DNA of 64,000 nt from JAQIBY01 sp034658655 (GTDB lineage: Bacteria; Bacteroidota; Bacteroidia; Bacteroidales; ML635J-15): positions 8,306 through 72,305 of the forward strand of contig JAYEFQ010000135.1 of NCBI GenBank assembly GCA_034658655.1. Direction: 5' to 3'. Each line of letters starts with the position of its first letter. The first letter of the stretch is position 1. This document shows positions 1-7,571 of this stretch, one piece after another. The position numbers and the translations under genes are program-made. Below the pieces are notes generated by a model, which was given only the letters and a program-made list of their open reading frames with translations, was not told the origin of the DNA and did no database searches.

Positions 1-390
1 CTAAAATCAATTGAATTTCAGTCATAATGCTTTCTGTTCTTTTAGGATCAATATAATCGAGCGATTCACACTCTCCATTTTTCAATTTCCCAAAATAGCT
101 GCCTGCTTTCATTTGACTTTCTCCTAAAATATCATCATACGTGTGATAAATGTTTGGGGCATCATAATCAAAGGCACGAAGGTTTAATACGGATCCACTT
201 TCTGCAATAATAATCAAAAAATCATTGGATTTTGAAGCATCGGTAAGCGCCTTGCTGTATATTCGATTGCAGGGCAAACATCCGCCATCGTTAATTATGC
301 AAAGGTATTTGTAATCGTCCAACGAGACATCAAATTTTGTTTCAATTGTGTTAAGTAGATTTAGTCTTATTGACGTCTTTATTTTTGCAA
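1..390 (-). pseudogene. 5'-truncated hypothetical gene beside an IS element
   Basis: An open minus-strand frame runs off the left edge of the window. Upstream it stays open to about 430 but contains no ATG, GTG or TTG before a stop at 431-433. The readable product contains the motif INDGGCLPCNRIYSK, a CxxC-type pair near a beta-strand-like start, followed by a hydrophobic strand (DFLIIIAES). I do not recognise the family; a thioredoxin-like fold is only a guess. The IS left inverted repeat starts at about 391, so the N-terminus was probably removed by the insertion. The short flank beyond the IS (1517-1546) has no ATG on this strand, so the missing part is not simply on the other side. Confidence 0.5.
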
Positions 391-436
391 TTATTAAGTG
401 AGCGGATAAATAATGTGATATATTAAATATTTATTG

Positions 437-444
437 TATCTTTG
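437..444 (+). promoter_or_regulatory. Bacteroidota -7 box of the transposase
   Basis: TATCTTTG matches the Bacteroidota -7 consensus TAnnTTTG and lies 4 bases before the ATG at 449, which would give an almost leaderless transcript. No convincing -33 TTG was seen. Confidence 0.4.
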
Positions 445-448
445 CATC

Positions 449-1486
449 ATGGAAAAAATAGATTTACGAAAGGCAGGTATCAAGGAAAAAGAAGCCATAA
501 GAGTACGTGCCATAATGATGTATAAAAAAAAGATAAAGCAAAATGAAATAGCCTTATTACTTGGTGTACATAAAAATTCCATTTATCAATGGATTAAATT
601 GTATAAGGAACAAGGCAAGAGAGGGTTGAAAGAAGTTAAGCGAGGGAGGAAAAAAGGATATGGGAAGCTTCTAAATGCCCAGCAAGAGAAAGAAATACAA
701 AGAATGATAGTAGATAAGATGCCTGATCAGATAAAGCTACCTTATGCTTTGTGGACAAGGAAAGCAATAAAAGATTTGATAAAAAGAACCTACAAAATAA
801 ATATTGCAATACGAACAGTTGGGGACTATTTAAACAGTTGGGGATTTACTCCCCAAAAGCCAAAGAAAAAAGCTTATGAGCAAAACGATAAGTCTGTAAA
901 TAAGTGGCTACAAGAAACATATCCCAATATTGTAAAGAGAGCTAAGAAGGAAAATGCAGAAATACATTGGGGCGACGAAACGGGTATAAAAAACACAAGT
1001 CAATACGGTCGTGCTTATGCCCCAAAAGGGGAAACCCCTGTAAAAGAGACAATGGCAAAACGAATATCAATGAACATGGTTTCAACGGTAACAAACCAAG
1101 GAAAGGTAAGGTTTATGACTTACGAAGGAACAATGAACGCACAACGGTTTATTGTTTTTTTGAAACGATTAATAAAAGGATCCATAAAGAAGGTGTTTTT
1201 AATATTAGATAACCTGAAAGTACATCACAGTCAGATTGTTGAAACTTGGGTCGAAAAAAATAAAGACAAAATAGAATTGTTTTATCTCCCTTCATATTCT
1301 CCTGAATTAAACCCAGACGAGTACCTGAACAATGATTTAAAAAGCGGAATAGGCTTGAAAGCAATCCCTAAAAATCAAAAACAAATGAAATCAAATGTAA
1401 AATCTCATATGATGCTCTTGCAAAAGAACCCCCAAAGAGTTGCTAACTATTTTTGTCACAAATCAATAAGATATGCGGCCGCTTAA
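449..1486 (+). CDS. IS630 family transposase
   Basis: DDE transposase of 345 residues. The N-terminal part is a helix-turn-helix (IALLLGVHKNSIYQWIK, about residues 35-55) followed by a basic linker, as in IS630/Tc1-type enzymes. The catalytic core shows HWGDETGI (first Asp), LILDNLKVHHS (second Asp) and SPELNPDEYLN (third acidic residue). I chose the ATG at 449 over an in-frame TTG at 434 because 434 overlaps the -7 box. The C-terminus is complete, so the gene looks functional. It lies inside the inverted repeats and points toward folD. Confidence 0.9.
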   Translation: MEKIDLRKAGIKEKEAIRVRAIMMYKKKIKQNEIALLLGVHKNSIYQWIKLYKEQGKRGLKEVKRGRKKGYGKLLNAQQEKEIQRMIVDKMPDQIKLPYALWTRKAIKDLIKRTYKINIAIRTVGDYLNSWGFTPQKPKKKAYEQNDKSVNKWLQETYPNIVKRAKKENAEIHWGDETGIKNTSQYGRAYAPKGETPVKETMAKRISMNMVSTVTNQGKVRFMTYEGTMNAQRFIVFLKRLIKGSIKKVFLILDNLKVHHSQIVETWVEKNKDKIELFYLPSYSPELNPDEYLNNDLKSGIGLKAIPKNQKQMKSNVKSHMMLLQKNPQRVANYFCHKSIRYAAA

Positions 1487-1546
1487 AAGCATATTATTTA
1501 ATCGCCAGATTAATAAAATATTTTAAATGATATTTGCAGCTAGCGT

Positions 1547-2428
1547 TTATTTGTAAATCTTTTTCTGCGCTGCATCCAGAGTATTGTTTAATAAAGCAAC
1601 AATAGTCATTGGGCCAACGCCGCCCGGAACCGGTGTAATGTAACTACATTTTGGAGCTACTTCATCATAAGCAACATCACCAAGTAATTTCCAACCGGAT
1701 TTTGTTTTATCACTTTTAACGCGTGTAATTCCGACATCAATTACAACTGCACCTTCTTTAATCATGTCTGCTTTCAGAAACCCTGCAATTCCGAGTGCTA
1801 CAATTACAATATCTGCTTGTCGCGTAAATGCTTCAAGGTTTTTTGTTCGTGAATTACACATGGTAACCGTTGCATTGCCAGGATTCGTTTTTTGTCCGAG
1901 CAATAAGCTTATCGGGCGACCTACGATATTTGATCTGCCGAGGACGACCACATGTTTTCCTGAGGTTTCAATTTCGTACCGTTTTAGCATTTCCATAATG
2001 CCGAATGGTGTTGCTGAAATATACGCCGGCATTCCAAGTGACATGCGCCCCACATTTACAGGATGAAAACCGTCAACATCTTTTTCGGGTGCAATGGCTT
2101 CTATTATTTTTTGTTCGTCAAAATGCTTTGGTAGTGGCAATTGAACAATGAATCCGTCAATGTCAGGATTGTCATTCAAAGCATGAATTTCTTTAATTAA
2201 ATCTGCTTCAGAAATATCATCTTCAAAACGGAGTAATGTGGATTTAAAACCAATTTGTGCACAGGCTTTTTCTTTATGTCCGACATAGGTTTCAGATGCG
2301 CCGTCGTGTCCGACTAAAATCGCGGCTAGATGTGGAATCTTTTCACCATTTGCTTTAATTACATCAACTTTTGTTTTAATCTCAGCTTTTAGTTCTTGCG
2401 ATAGTTTTTTTCCGTCAATAATTTCCAT
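1547..2428 (-). CDS. folD: bifunctional methylenetetrahydrofolate dehydrogenase/cyclohydrolase
   Basis: FolD interconverts 5,10-methylene-THF, 5,10-methenyl-THF and 10-formyl-THF in cytosolic one-carbon metabolism. The 293-residue product has the usual length. It carries the catalytic signature ETYVGHKEKA with Tyr48 and Lys52, the NAD(P)-binding segment VVVLGRSNIVGRP, and the C-terminal PGGVGPMT motif. It lies 80 bp downstream of ffh on the same strand and is probably co-transcribed with it. The IS right end lies only 30 bp beyond its stop codon. Confidence 0.96.
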   Translation of the reverse strand: MEIIDGKKLSQELKAEIKTKVDVIKANGEKIPHLAAILVGHDGASETYVGHKEKACAQIGFKSTLLRFEDDISEADLIKEIHALNDNPDIDGFIVQLPLPKHFDEQKIIEAIAPEKDVDGFHPVNVGRMSLGMPAYISATPFGIMEMLKRYEIETSGKHVVVLGRSNIVGRPISLLLGQKTNPGNATVTMCNSRTKNLEAFTRQADIVIVALGIAGFLKADMIKEGAVVIDVGITRVKSDKTKSGWKLLGDVAYDEVAPKCSYITPVPGGVGPMTIVALLNNTLDAAQKKIYK

Positions 2429-2508
2429 AAGATTCTATATTTGTGATGTCAAACTAACATCCTGTTATTGAAAATGTTTGTTTCTGTTTTAAAATTTTGC
2501 AATGCGAT

Positions 2509-3837
2509 TTATCCTTTGAACATATTTCCCATGGCACGGCGTTTATTTTTGCCACCTGTCATTTTGCTCATCATTTTTCGGGTTTCACCAAATTGTTTGA
2601 GCAAGCGATTTACATCCTGAACAGTGCTTCCGCTTCCGGTTGCTATTCGAGAGCGACGGCTGCCGTTAATTAGTTGTGGATTTGCGCGCTCTTCAGGTGT
2701 CATGGAGCGGATAATGGCTTCTATTCCTTTAAATGCATCATCGTCAATGTCAATGTTTTTAAGTGCCTTTCCCATGCCGGGAATCATGCCCATTAAGTCC
2801 TTGACATTTCCCATTTTTTTAATTTGCTGTATTTGACTGATGAAATCGTTGAAATCAAATTGATTGCTGGCAATTTTCTTTTGCAAGCGTTTAGATTCTT
2901 CTTCATCAAATTGTTCCTGCGCTTTTTCAACAAGGGAAACAATGTCACCCATGCCAAGAATTCGATCAGCCATACGTTTGGGATGGAAAACATCGAGTGC
3001 ATCCATTTTTTCTCCTTGGCTCATGAATTTTATTGGCTTGTCAACAACCGAGCGAATACTTAATGCAGCTCCACCTTTTGTGTCACCGTCAAGTTTTGTC
3101 AAAACAACACCGTCAAAATCCAGTCTATCATTAAATTCTTTTGCTGTATTCACTGCATCCTGACCTGTCATTGAATCGACAACAAATAGCGTTTCTGAAG
3201 GATTGACTGCCGATTTTATGGCCGCAATTTCATTCATCATATCCTCATCAATGGCGAGGCGACCAGCTGTATCAATGATGACAACATTCAGTCCTTCTTC
3301 CTTTGCATGACGGATTGCTCGTTTTGCAATTTTAACGGGGTCTTTATTGTCATCTTCCGTGTAAACGGGAACTTCAACTTGTTCTCCCAACACTTTCAAT
3401 TGCTCAATTGCAGCAGGGCGATAAACGTCACCGGCAACCAATAAAGGCTGCATTCCGCGTTTGCTTTTTAGCAATCTGGCAAGTTTTCCTGAAAAGGTGG
3501 TTTTACCGGAACCTTGTAGTCCGGCAATTAATATCACGGCAGGCTTTCCGCTGAGTGTAATATCAGATGTATCGCTACCCATGAGTGCAGTAAGCTCATC
3601 GTGGACAATTTTTGTCATCATTTGTCCTGGCTTAACGCTTTTCAAAACATCCTGCCCAAGTGCTTCTTCTTTAACTTTATCGGTGAAACTTTTTGCAATT
3701 TTATAGTTCACATCCGCATTGAGTAAAGCACGGCGAATATCTTTCAAGGTTTCGGCAATATTTACTTCGCTTATCCGACCTTCTCCTTTTAGGAGTTTAA
3801 AGGATTTTTCTAGTCTGTCGCTCAGATTTTCAAACAT
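2509..3837 (-). CDS. ffh: signal recognition particle protein Ffh
   Basis: SRP54 GTPase that binds signal peptides and 4.5S RNA and delivers ribosomes to FtsY at the membrane. At 442 residues it has the usual three domains: N-terminal four-helix bundle, GTPase G domain with GLQGSGKT (106-113), DTAGR and TKLDGD, and a methionine-rich M domain ending in MMSKMTGGKNKRRAMGNMF. I start at the ATG at 3835-3837 (MFENLSDRLEK), the family's normal start, not eight codons upstream. Promoter elements lie just upstream at 3859-3889. Confidence 0.96.
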   Translation of the reverse strand: MFENLSDRLEKSFKLLKGEGRISEVNIAETLKDIRRALLNADVNYKIAKSFTDKVKEEALGQDVLKSVKPGQMMTKIVHDELTALMGSDTSDITLSGKPAVILIAGLQGSGKTTFSGKLARLLKSKRGMQPLLVAGDVYRPAAIEQLKVLGEQVEVPVYTEDDNKDPVKIAKRAIRHAKEEGLNVVIIDTAGRLAIDEDMMNEIAAIKSAVNPSETLFVVDSMTGQDAVNTAKEFNDRLDFDGVVLTKLDGDTKGGAALSIRSVVDKPIKFMSQGEKMDALDVFHPKRMADRILGMGDIVSLVEKAQEQFDEEESKRLQKKIASNQFDFNDFISQIQQIKKMGNVKDLMGMIPGMGKALKNIDIDDDAFKGIEAIIRSMTPEERANPQLINGSRRSRIATGSGSTVQDVNRLLKQFGETRKMMSKMTGGKNKRRAMGNMFKG

Positions 3838-3858
3838 AGTTTCTTCTTGTTTAGTTTG

Positions 3859-3889
3859 CAAAAATAATCATTTCTGAACAGTATGCCAA
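3859..3889 (-). promoter_or_regulatory. putative ffh-folD promoter
   Basis: On the minus strand TTGG (3886-3889) is followed after 19 bases by TATTTTTG (3859-3866), a match to the Bacteroidota -33/-7 arrangement. The -7 box lies 21 bases before the ffh ATG. Confidence 0.5.
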
Positions 3890-3916
3890 GTGCTTTTATG
3901 CATGAGTTTAGTCTAA

Positions 3917-3979
3917 AAGTTTGTGAAGTTGAAAGTTTGTAAAGTTTGTGAAGTTTGTAAAGTTGAAAGTTTGAAAGTT
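3917..3979. repeat. simple repeat of AAAGTTTG/GAAGTTTG units
   Basis: About 63 bp of degenerate tandem units of 7-10 bases (AAAGTTTGTGAAGTTG and variants) lie in the 295 bp spacer between divergent ffh and rocD. Nothing else was seen in this spacer apart from the ffh promoter. Confidence 0.7.
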
Positions 3980-4132
3980 AAATCACTTGTAGTTAGTGAG
4001 TTGTAATTTTGCGAGCTTTATACTTTTTATATTCGTTTCACAGATAGATTTTTTTGTTTTGGCTTGTTAAATTAGAAATAATTTTGGATTTTTGTTTCGA
4101 TATTTTGAGTTTCAATTAAATAGCATTGTGTT

Positions 4133-5353
4133 ATGACAAAAATGACATCACAAGATTACATTACACGGGAAGATAAGTATGGTGCGCATAACTATCATCC
4201 GTTATCAGTTGTCCTTGAAAAAGGTGAAGGTCCATTTGTTTGGGACGTTGAAGGAAAACGTTATTTTGATTTTCTTTCTGCTTATTCTGCATTGAACCAA
4301 GGTCATTGCCATCCGAAAATTGTGAAAGCAATGACTGATCAGGCGCAAACGCTTACATTAACATCTAGAGCATTTTATAATAATGTTTTAGGTGAGTTTG
4401 AAGAGTATGTTACAAAATACTTTGGTTATGACAAAGTATTGCCGATGAATACTGGTGCTGAAGCAGATGAGACAGCAATAAAACTTGTCCGTAAATGGGG
4501 GTATGAGAAAAAAGGAGTTGCAGAAAATCAAGCAAAAATTATTGTTTGTGAAGGAAACTTCCATGGACGTACGATTACTATCATTTCAATGAGTACTGAT
4601 CCAGATGCATATAAAGGCTATGGTCCTTATACTCCAGGATTTGAAGTTGTACCTTATAATGATCTTCCCGCTTTGGAAAAAGAACTTGAAGATCCAAATG
4701 TAGTTGGTTTCCTAGTTGAGCCAATTCAGGGTGAAGCCGGTGTTTATGTTCCTGAAGATGGATACCTTAAAAAAGCATACGATCTTTGTAAAAAGAAAAA
4801 CGTACTTTTTATTGCAGATGAAGTACAAACAGGAATTGCTCGTACAGGAAAACTCTTGGCTTGTGACCATGAAAATGTAAGACCTGATGTTTTAATTCTT
4901 GGTAAAGCGATTTCAGGTGGAGTATTACCTGTGTCTGCTGTGCTTGCTGATGATGATATCATGCTCGTTATTAAACCGGGTGAACATGGTTCTACATTTG
5001 GTGGAAACCCAGTTGCTGCAAAAGTAGCTCAGGCTGCTCTCGAAGTTGTTGAAGAAGAAAACCTCGCTGAAAAAGCCGAAAAACTCGGAAAAATTTTCCG
5101 TGATGAAATGAAGGCTATTGATTCTGATATGATTGGACTTGTGAGAGGAAAAGGACTACTTAATGCAGTCGTTGTAAATCCGAAAGACGGAAAAGAAGCT
5201 TGGGACGTTTGTGTTGAATTAGCGAATGAAGGACTTATAGCGAAACCTACGCATCAGCACATTATCCGCTTTGCGCCACCATTGATTATTACTGAAGAAC
5301 AATTGCGTGAAGGAATTGAAATTATTAAAAAAGTATTCAAGAAATTTGAATAA
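4133..5353 (+). CDS. rocD: ornithine aminotransferase
   Basis: PLP-dependent class III aminotransferase converting ornithine plus 2-oxoglutarate to glutamate-5-semialdehyde and glutamate, in arginine/proline metabolism. The 406-residue protein begins with a typical ornithine transaminase N-terminus (EDKYGAHNYHPLSVVLEKG). It has the PLP phosphate loop NTGAEADETAIKL, the FIADEVQTG aspartate motif and the Schiff-base Lys258 in LILGKAISGG. An ATG at 4142 is an alternative start. It is a single-gene unit followed by a clear terminator. Confidence 0.93.
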   Translation: MTKMTSQDYITREDKYGAHNYHPLSVVLEKGEGPFVWDVEGKRYFDFLSAYSALNQGHCHPKIVKAMTDQAQTLTLTSRAFYNNVLGEFEEYVTKYFGYDKVLPMNTGAEADETAIKLVRKWGYEKKGVAENQAKIIVCEGNFHGRTITIISMSTDPDAYKGYGPYTPGFEVVPYNDLPALEKELEDPNVVGFLVEPIQGEAGVYVPEDGYLKKAYDLCKKKNVLFIADEVQTGIARTGKLLACDHENVRPDVLILGKAISGGVLPVSAVLADDDIMLVIKPGEHGSTFGGNPVAAKVAQAALEVVEEENLAEKAEKLGKIFRDEMKAIDSDMIGLVRGKGLLNAVVVNPKDGKEAWDVCVELANEGLIAKPTHQHIIRFAPPLIITEEQLREGIEIIKKVFKKFE

Positions 5354-5378
5354 AATATTTTCCACACTATAATTTTAG

Positions 5379-5408
5379 AAAAAGCTGCTTCATAGGCGGC
5401 TTTTTTTT
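5379..5408 (+). terminator. rho-independent terminator after rocD
   Basis: A 10-base-pair stem (AAAAAGCTGC paired with GCGGCTTTTT, one G-T pair) with a 7-base loop is followed by more T residues, 25 bases after the rocD stop. Confidence 0.85.
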
Positions 5409-5452
5409 ATTCGCTAATCGTAGTTCGAGCTTTATCTTTACAATATCTTTTT

Positions 5453-5460
5453 TAATTTTG
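5453..5460 (+). promoter_or_regulatory. Bacteroidota -7 box before the AlbA_2 gene
   Basis: TAATTTTG matches TAnnTTTG and ends four bases before the ATG at 5465, implying a near-leaderless transcript. The -33 element is not clear. Confidence 0.4.
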
Positions 5461-5464
5461 CAGT

Positions 5465-6115
5465 ATGTCAAGGCATATAATAGATCTTATCGCACAGGGT
5501 GAACATCAGAAACTCGACTTTAAGTTTCAGGTGAATGATGCAAAAAAAATCGCCAGATCACTTTCTGCTTTTGCAAATACTGATGGTGGACGATTGTTGA
5601 TCGGAGTAAAAGACAATGGACGGATTGCAGGAATTCGTTCTGAAGAAGAGTATTATATGATTGATTCTGCTGCAGAAATGTTTTGTAAGCCACCATTGAA
5701 GCTAAAAGCAAATCCACATAGTATCCAAGGAAAGCAATTACTTGAGGTGATAATACCCGTTAGTGAAAATCGTCCTGTACTTGCTCCCGATTCAGATGGT
5801 GTATGGCAAGCTTATGTGAGATTTCAAGATAATAATCTAATTGCAGATGATATTTTGTTGAATGTTTGGAAAATGCAGCATAAAAAACAAGGCGCTTTTA
5901 TTCGTTATGCTGATGCAGAAAAGGATTTGTTAGATGTAATTGAAAAGGAACCGTTGCAAACCCATGCCGAATTAAGTCGGAGGACTAAAATAAAACCAAG
6001 CGTTTTACGTAGAGTATTAATGAATTTTGTGGCGGCTGAAATTTTATTAATTCAGGTTGATATGAACGGAAGTCGATTTTATCTAAATGAAGATTTTGAT
6101 CCGGATAGTTTTTAA
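5465..6115 (+). CDS. AlbA_2 domain (Schlafen-like) putative DNA/ATP-binding protein
   Basis: 216 residues. The N-terminal 125 residues form an AlbA_2 domain: EHQKLDFKFQ, SLSAFANTDGGRLLIGVKDNG and a late NRPVLA strand. Residues 145-210 look like a winged helix (THAELSRRTKIKPSVLRRVL). Bacterial proteins of this type are usually annotated as transcriptional regulators or ATP-binding proteins, but the activity is not established. It lies 24 bp upstream of the Nudix gene and is probably co-transcribed with it. Confidence 0.8.
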   Translation: MSRHIIDLIAQGEHQKLDFKFQVNDAKKIARSLSAFANTDGGRLLIGVKDNGRIAGIRSEEEYYMIDSAAEMFCKPPLKLKANPHSIQGKQLLEVIIPVSENRPVLAPDSDGVWQAYVRFQDNNLIADDILLNVWKMQHKKQGAFIRYADAEKDLLDVIEKEPLQTHAELSRRTKIKPSVLRRVLMNFVAAEILLIQVDMNGSRFYLNEDFDPDSF

Positions 6116-6138
6116 TACTATGTTGAAAGTTAAATAAT

Positions 6139-6564
6139 ATGAGTTATACCTATGAATACCCAAGGCCAATGGTCACTGTTGATGCACTCGTGTTTGCAGG
6201 AAACCTGTCTGATAAACACGTCTTGTTAATTCGTCGAGGGAATGAACCGTTTAAAGGAATGTGGGCTTTACCCGGTGGCTTTGTTGAAATGAATGAAACT
6301 CTGGATAATGCGGTTGCACGGGAGTTGACAGAAGAAACCGGAATAAAGCTCGAAGGATTTAAACAATTACATACGTTTGGGAATCCAGGACGTGACCCAA
6401 GAGGTAGAAATATTACCATTGTATTTTATTTATCTATACCTGAAATTATTCCCGTTATCGGTGGCGATGATGCGGACGAAGCAAAATGGTATGCATTGAA
6501 TGATTTGCCTGAACTTGCTTTTGATCATGAAAAGGTGATTGAAATGGGATATGAGCACTTGTAA
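6139..6564 (+). CDS. Nudix hydrolase
   Basis: A 141-residue Nudix-fold hydrolase that cleaves a nucleoside diphosphate linked to another group; the substrate cannot be read from the sequence. The Nudix box is perfect: G-x5-E-x7-REL-x-EE-x-GI, starting at GGFVEMNE. The LPGGF lead-in and the RNITIVFYL strand resemble ADP-ribose/8-oxo-dGTP-type enzymes. No NrtR-like DNA-binding domain is present, so it is an enzyme and not a regulator. A MITE-like repeat touches its stop codon. Confidence 0.9.
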   Translation: MSYTYEYPRPMVTVDALVFAGNLSDKHVLLIRRGNEPFKGMWALPGGFVEMNETLDNAVARELTEETGIKLEGFKQLHTFGNPGRDPRGRNITIVFYLSIPEIIPVIGGDDADEAKWYALNDLPELAFDHEKVIEMGYEHL

Positions 6565-6638
6565 TACCGATAGTGAATCCGCCATATGGCGGATTCTACA
6601 TTGGCATTATACTGGAATTTTTGATTTTAAAGTGGTAT
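6564..6638 (-). repeat. MITE-like dispersed repeat, copy A
   Basis: A 75 bp element with ATACC at one end and GGTAT at the other. Read on the minus strand, it aligns over its length with copies C (19792-19885) and D (24675-24779). Its centre is a perfect 22 bp palindrome (6575-6596, GAATCCGCCAT and its complement), which may also end transcription of the Nudix gene. The outer 31 bp (6608-6638) recur exactly at 15551-15581. Confidence 0.75.
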
Positions 6639-6751
6639 GAAATCTTAATCGGTGTAATAATATCCTTTTTTTAATAAATCCTTAAAGTTGGTTCGTTCAT
6701 ATACTGCTAATGGACAGTGTTTTATGTGCAAATATCCTTGTCGTGTTGTAA

Positions 6752-6777
6752 AACACTGTTAATATATTAACAGTGTT
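6752..6777. promoter_or_regulatory. Rex-like operator upstream of the sensory hydrogenase operon
   Basis: A perfect 26 bp palindrome made of AACACTGTTAATA and its complement. Its core TGTTAA-TATA-TTAACA equals the TGTTAA-N4-TTAACA core upstream of the catalytic hydrogenase operon. The clostridial/Thermotoga Rex site is TTGTTAANNNNTTAACAA, so NADH-responsive Rex is the best guess; a CRP/FNR-family site is the alternative. It sits just upstream of the -7 box, where it could block polymerase. Confidence 0.7.
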
Positions 6778-6790
6778 ACAAAAATAACAT

Positions 6791-6798
6791 TATATTTG
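6791..6798 (+). promoter_or_regulatory. -7 box of the sensory hydrogenase operon
   Basis: TATATTTG matches the Bacteroidota -7 consensus TAnnTTTG, 17 bases before the ATG at 6816 and 13 bases after the operator palindrome. Confidence 0.55.
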
Positions 6799-6815
6799 TA
6801 GCGTTAAATAATACT

Positions 6816-7160
6816 ATGGTGACGGTATATCAAATAAATAGAGTCGTAAACGGCATAATTTTGAACGGGACATCACCTGATCAGGATTTTTCTTATGCAT
6901 TTGCCTCTGATTTGATGAGTGATGTATTGACAATCGATAAGGAAGGAATGATTCTTTTAACGGGGTTATCAACCTTGCAGACCATTCGTACGGCAGAAAT
7001 GTCAAATGTTTATTGTGTCGTTGTCGCCAGAGGGAAGCGCGTTACAAATGAAATGTTGAAATTAGCGAAAGAACATGGTATCGCTGTGATTTCTTGTTCA
7101 TCTTCCATGTTTGCGGCTTCGGGACGATTGTATGAAAATGGAATTAAACCTGTGTACTAA
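6816..7160 (+). CDS. DRTGG domain protein (hydrogenase-associated), first copy
   Basis: A 114-residue small cytosolic protein resembling DRTGG domains. It has the central strand GMILLTGLSTLQTIRTAEM, CVVVARGKRVTNEMLKLAKE and GIAVISCSSSMFAASG. DRTGG domains occur with CBS and HPr-kinase-type proteins and recur in hydrogenase gene clusters of Clostridia and Thermotogales; their function is unknown, with nucleotide or ligand binding suspected. It is the first gene of the unit, and its stop overlaps the next start (TAATG). A second copy is at 8935-9279. Confidence 0.75.
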   Translation: MVTVYQINRVVNGIILNGTSPDQDFSYAFASDLMSDVLTIDKEGMILLTGLSTLQTIRTAEMSNVYCVVVARGKRVTNEMLKLAKEHGIAVISCSSSMFAASGRLYENGIKPVY

Positions 7161-7570
7161 TGCAAATGCAATTTCATATCGAAGGTGGAGATTTTTCCGG
7201 AGTCGGAACCGCAAGTTCAGAGGTAAAAAAGTTGTTGAAACAACTTAATATCTCACTTATGATTATTCGGCGAATCGTGGTTGCTCTATATGAGGCCGAA
7301 GTAAATGTGGTTGCTCATGCGTATAGCGGGGTGATGAATGTGAATATAGAAAAGGATAAAATTCGAATTTGCATAGAAGATGAAGGTCCTGGAATTGAGG
7401 ACATAGAACAGGCAATGGAAGAAGGGTTTTCAACAGCTTCTGATAAAGTGCGAGAAATGGGTTTTGGTGCCGGAATGGGATTGCCGAATATTAAACGTAA
7501 TACAGATGAAATGAAGCTTTCTTCAGTCCCAGGGAAAGGAACAACAATTGAAATAATTGTGAATTTTTAA
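7160..7570 (+). CDS. GHKL ATPase, anti-sigma factor-like (RsbW type)
   Basis: A 136-residue stand-alone HATPase domain. The N box is EAEVNVVAHAY, the G1 box is DEGPGIEDIE, and the G2 box is GFGAGMGLPNIKRNTD. There is no histidine phospho-acceptor or sensor domain, so it resembles serine-kinase/anti-sigma proteins such as RsbW and SpoIIAB. The start overlaps the upstream stop, and only 1 base separates its stop from the next ATG, showing tight translational coupling to the HydS-like gene. A role in passing on a redox or H2 signal is inferred from context. Confidence 0.82.
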   Translation: MQMQFHIEGGDFSGVGTASSEVKKLLKQLNISLMIIRRIVVALYEAEVNVVAHAYSGVMNVNIEKDKIRICIEDEGPGIEDIEQAMEEGFSTASDKVREMGFGAGMGLPNIKRNTDEMKLSSVPGKGTTIEIIVNF

Positions 7571-7571
7571 T

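Larger units (their letters stand above)
391..1516 (+). mobile_element. IS630-type insertion sequence
   Basis: One transposase gene is bounded by imperfect inverted repeats. The left end is 391-416 and the right end is 1491-1516 in reverse; 19 of 26 positions match without gaps, starting with TTATTAA and ending with TAAATAAT. The element is about 1.1 kb, as expected for IS630 relatives. IS630 elements normally duplicate a TA target, but I cannot pin one at both ends, so the exact tips may be off by a few bases. The transposase frame is intact. Confidence 0.75.

Noticed and set aside
4004..4011. TAATTTTG as a rocD promoter
   Set aside because: About 120 bases before rocD and without a -33 at the right distance; too weak to call.
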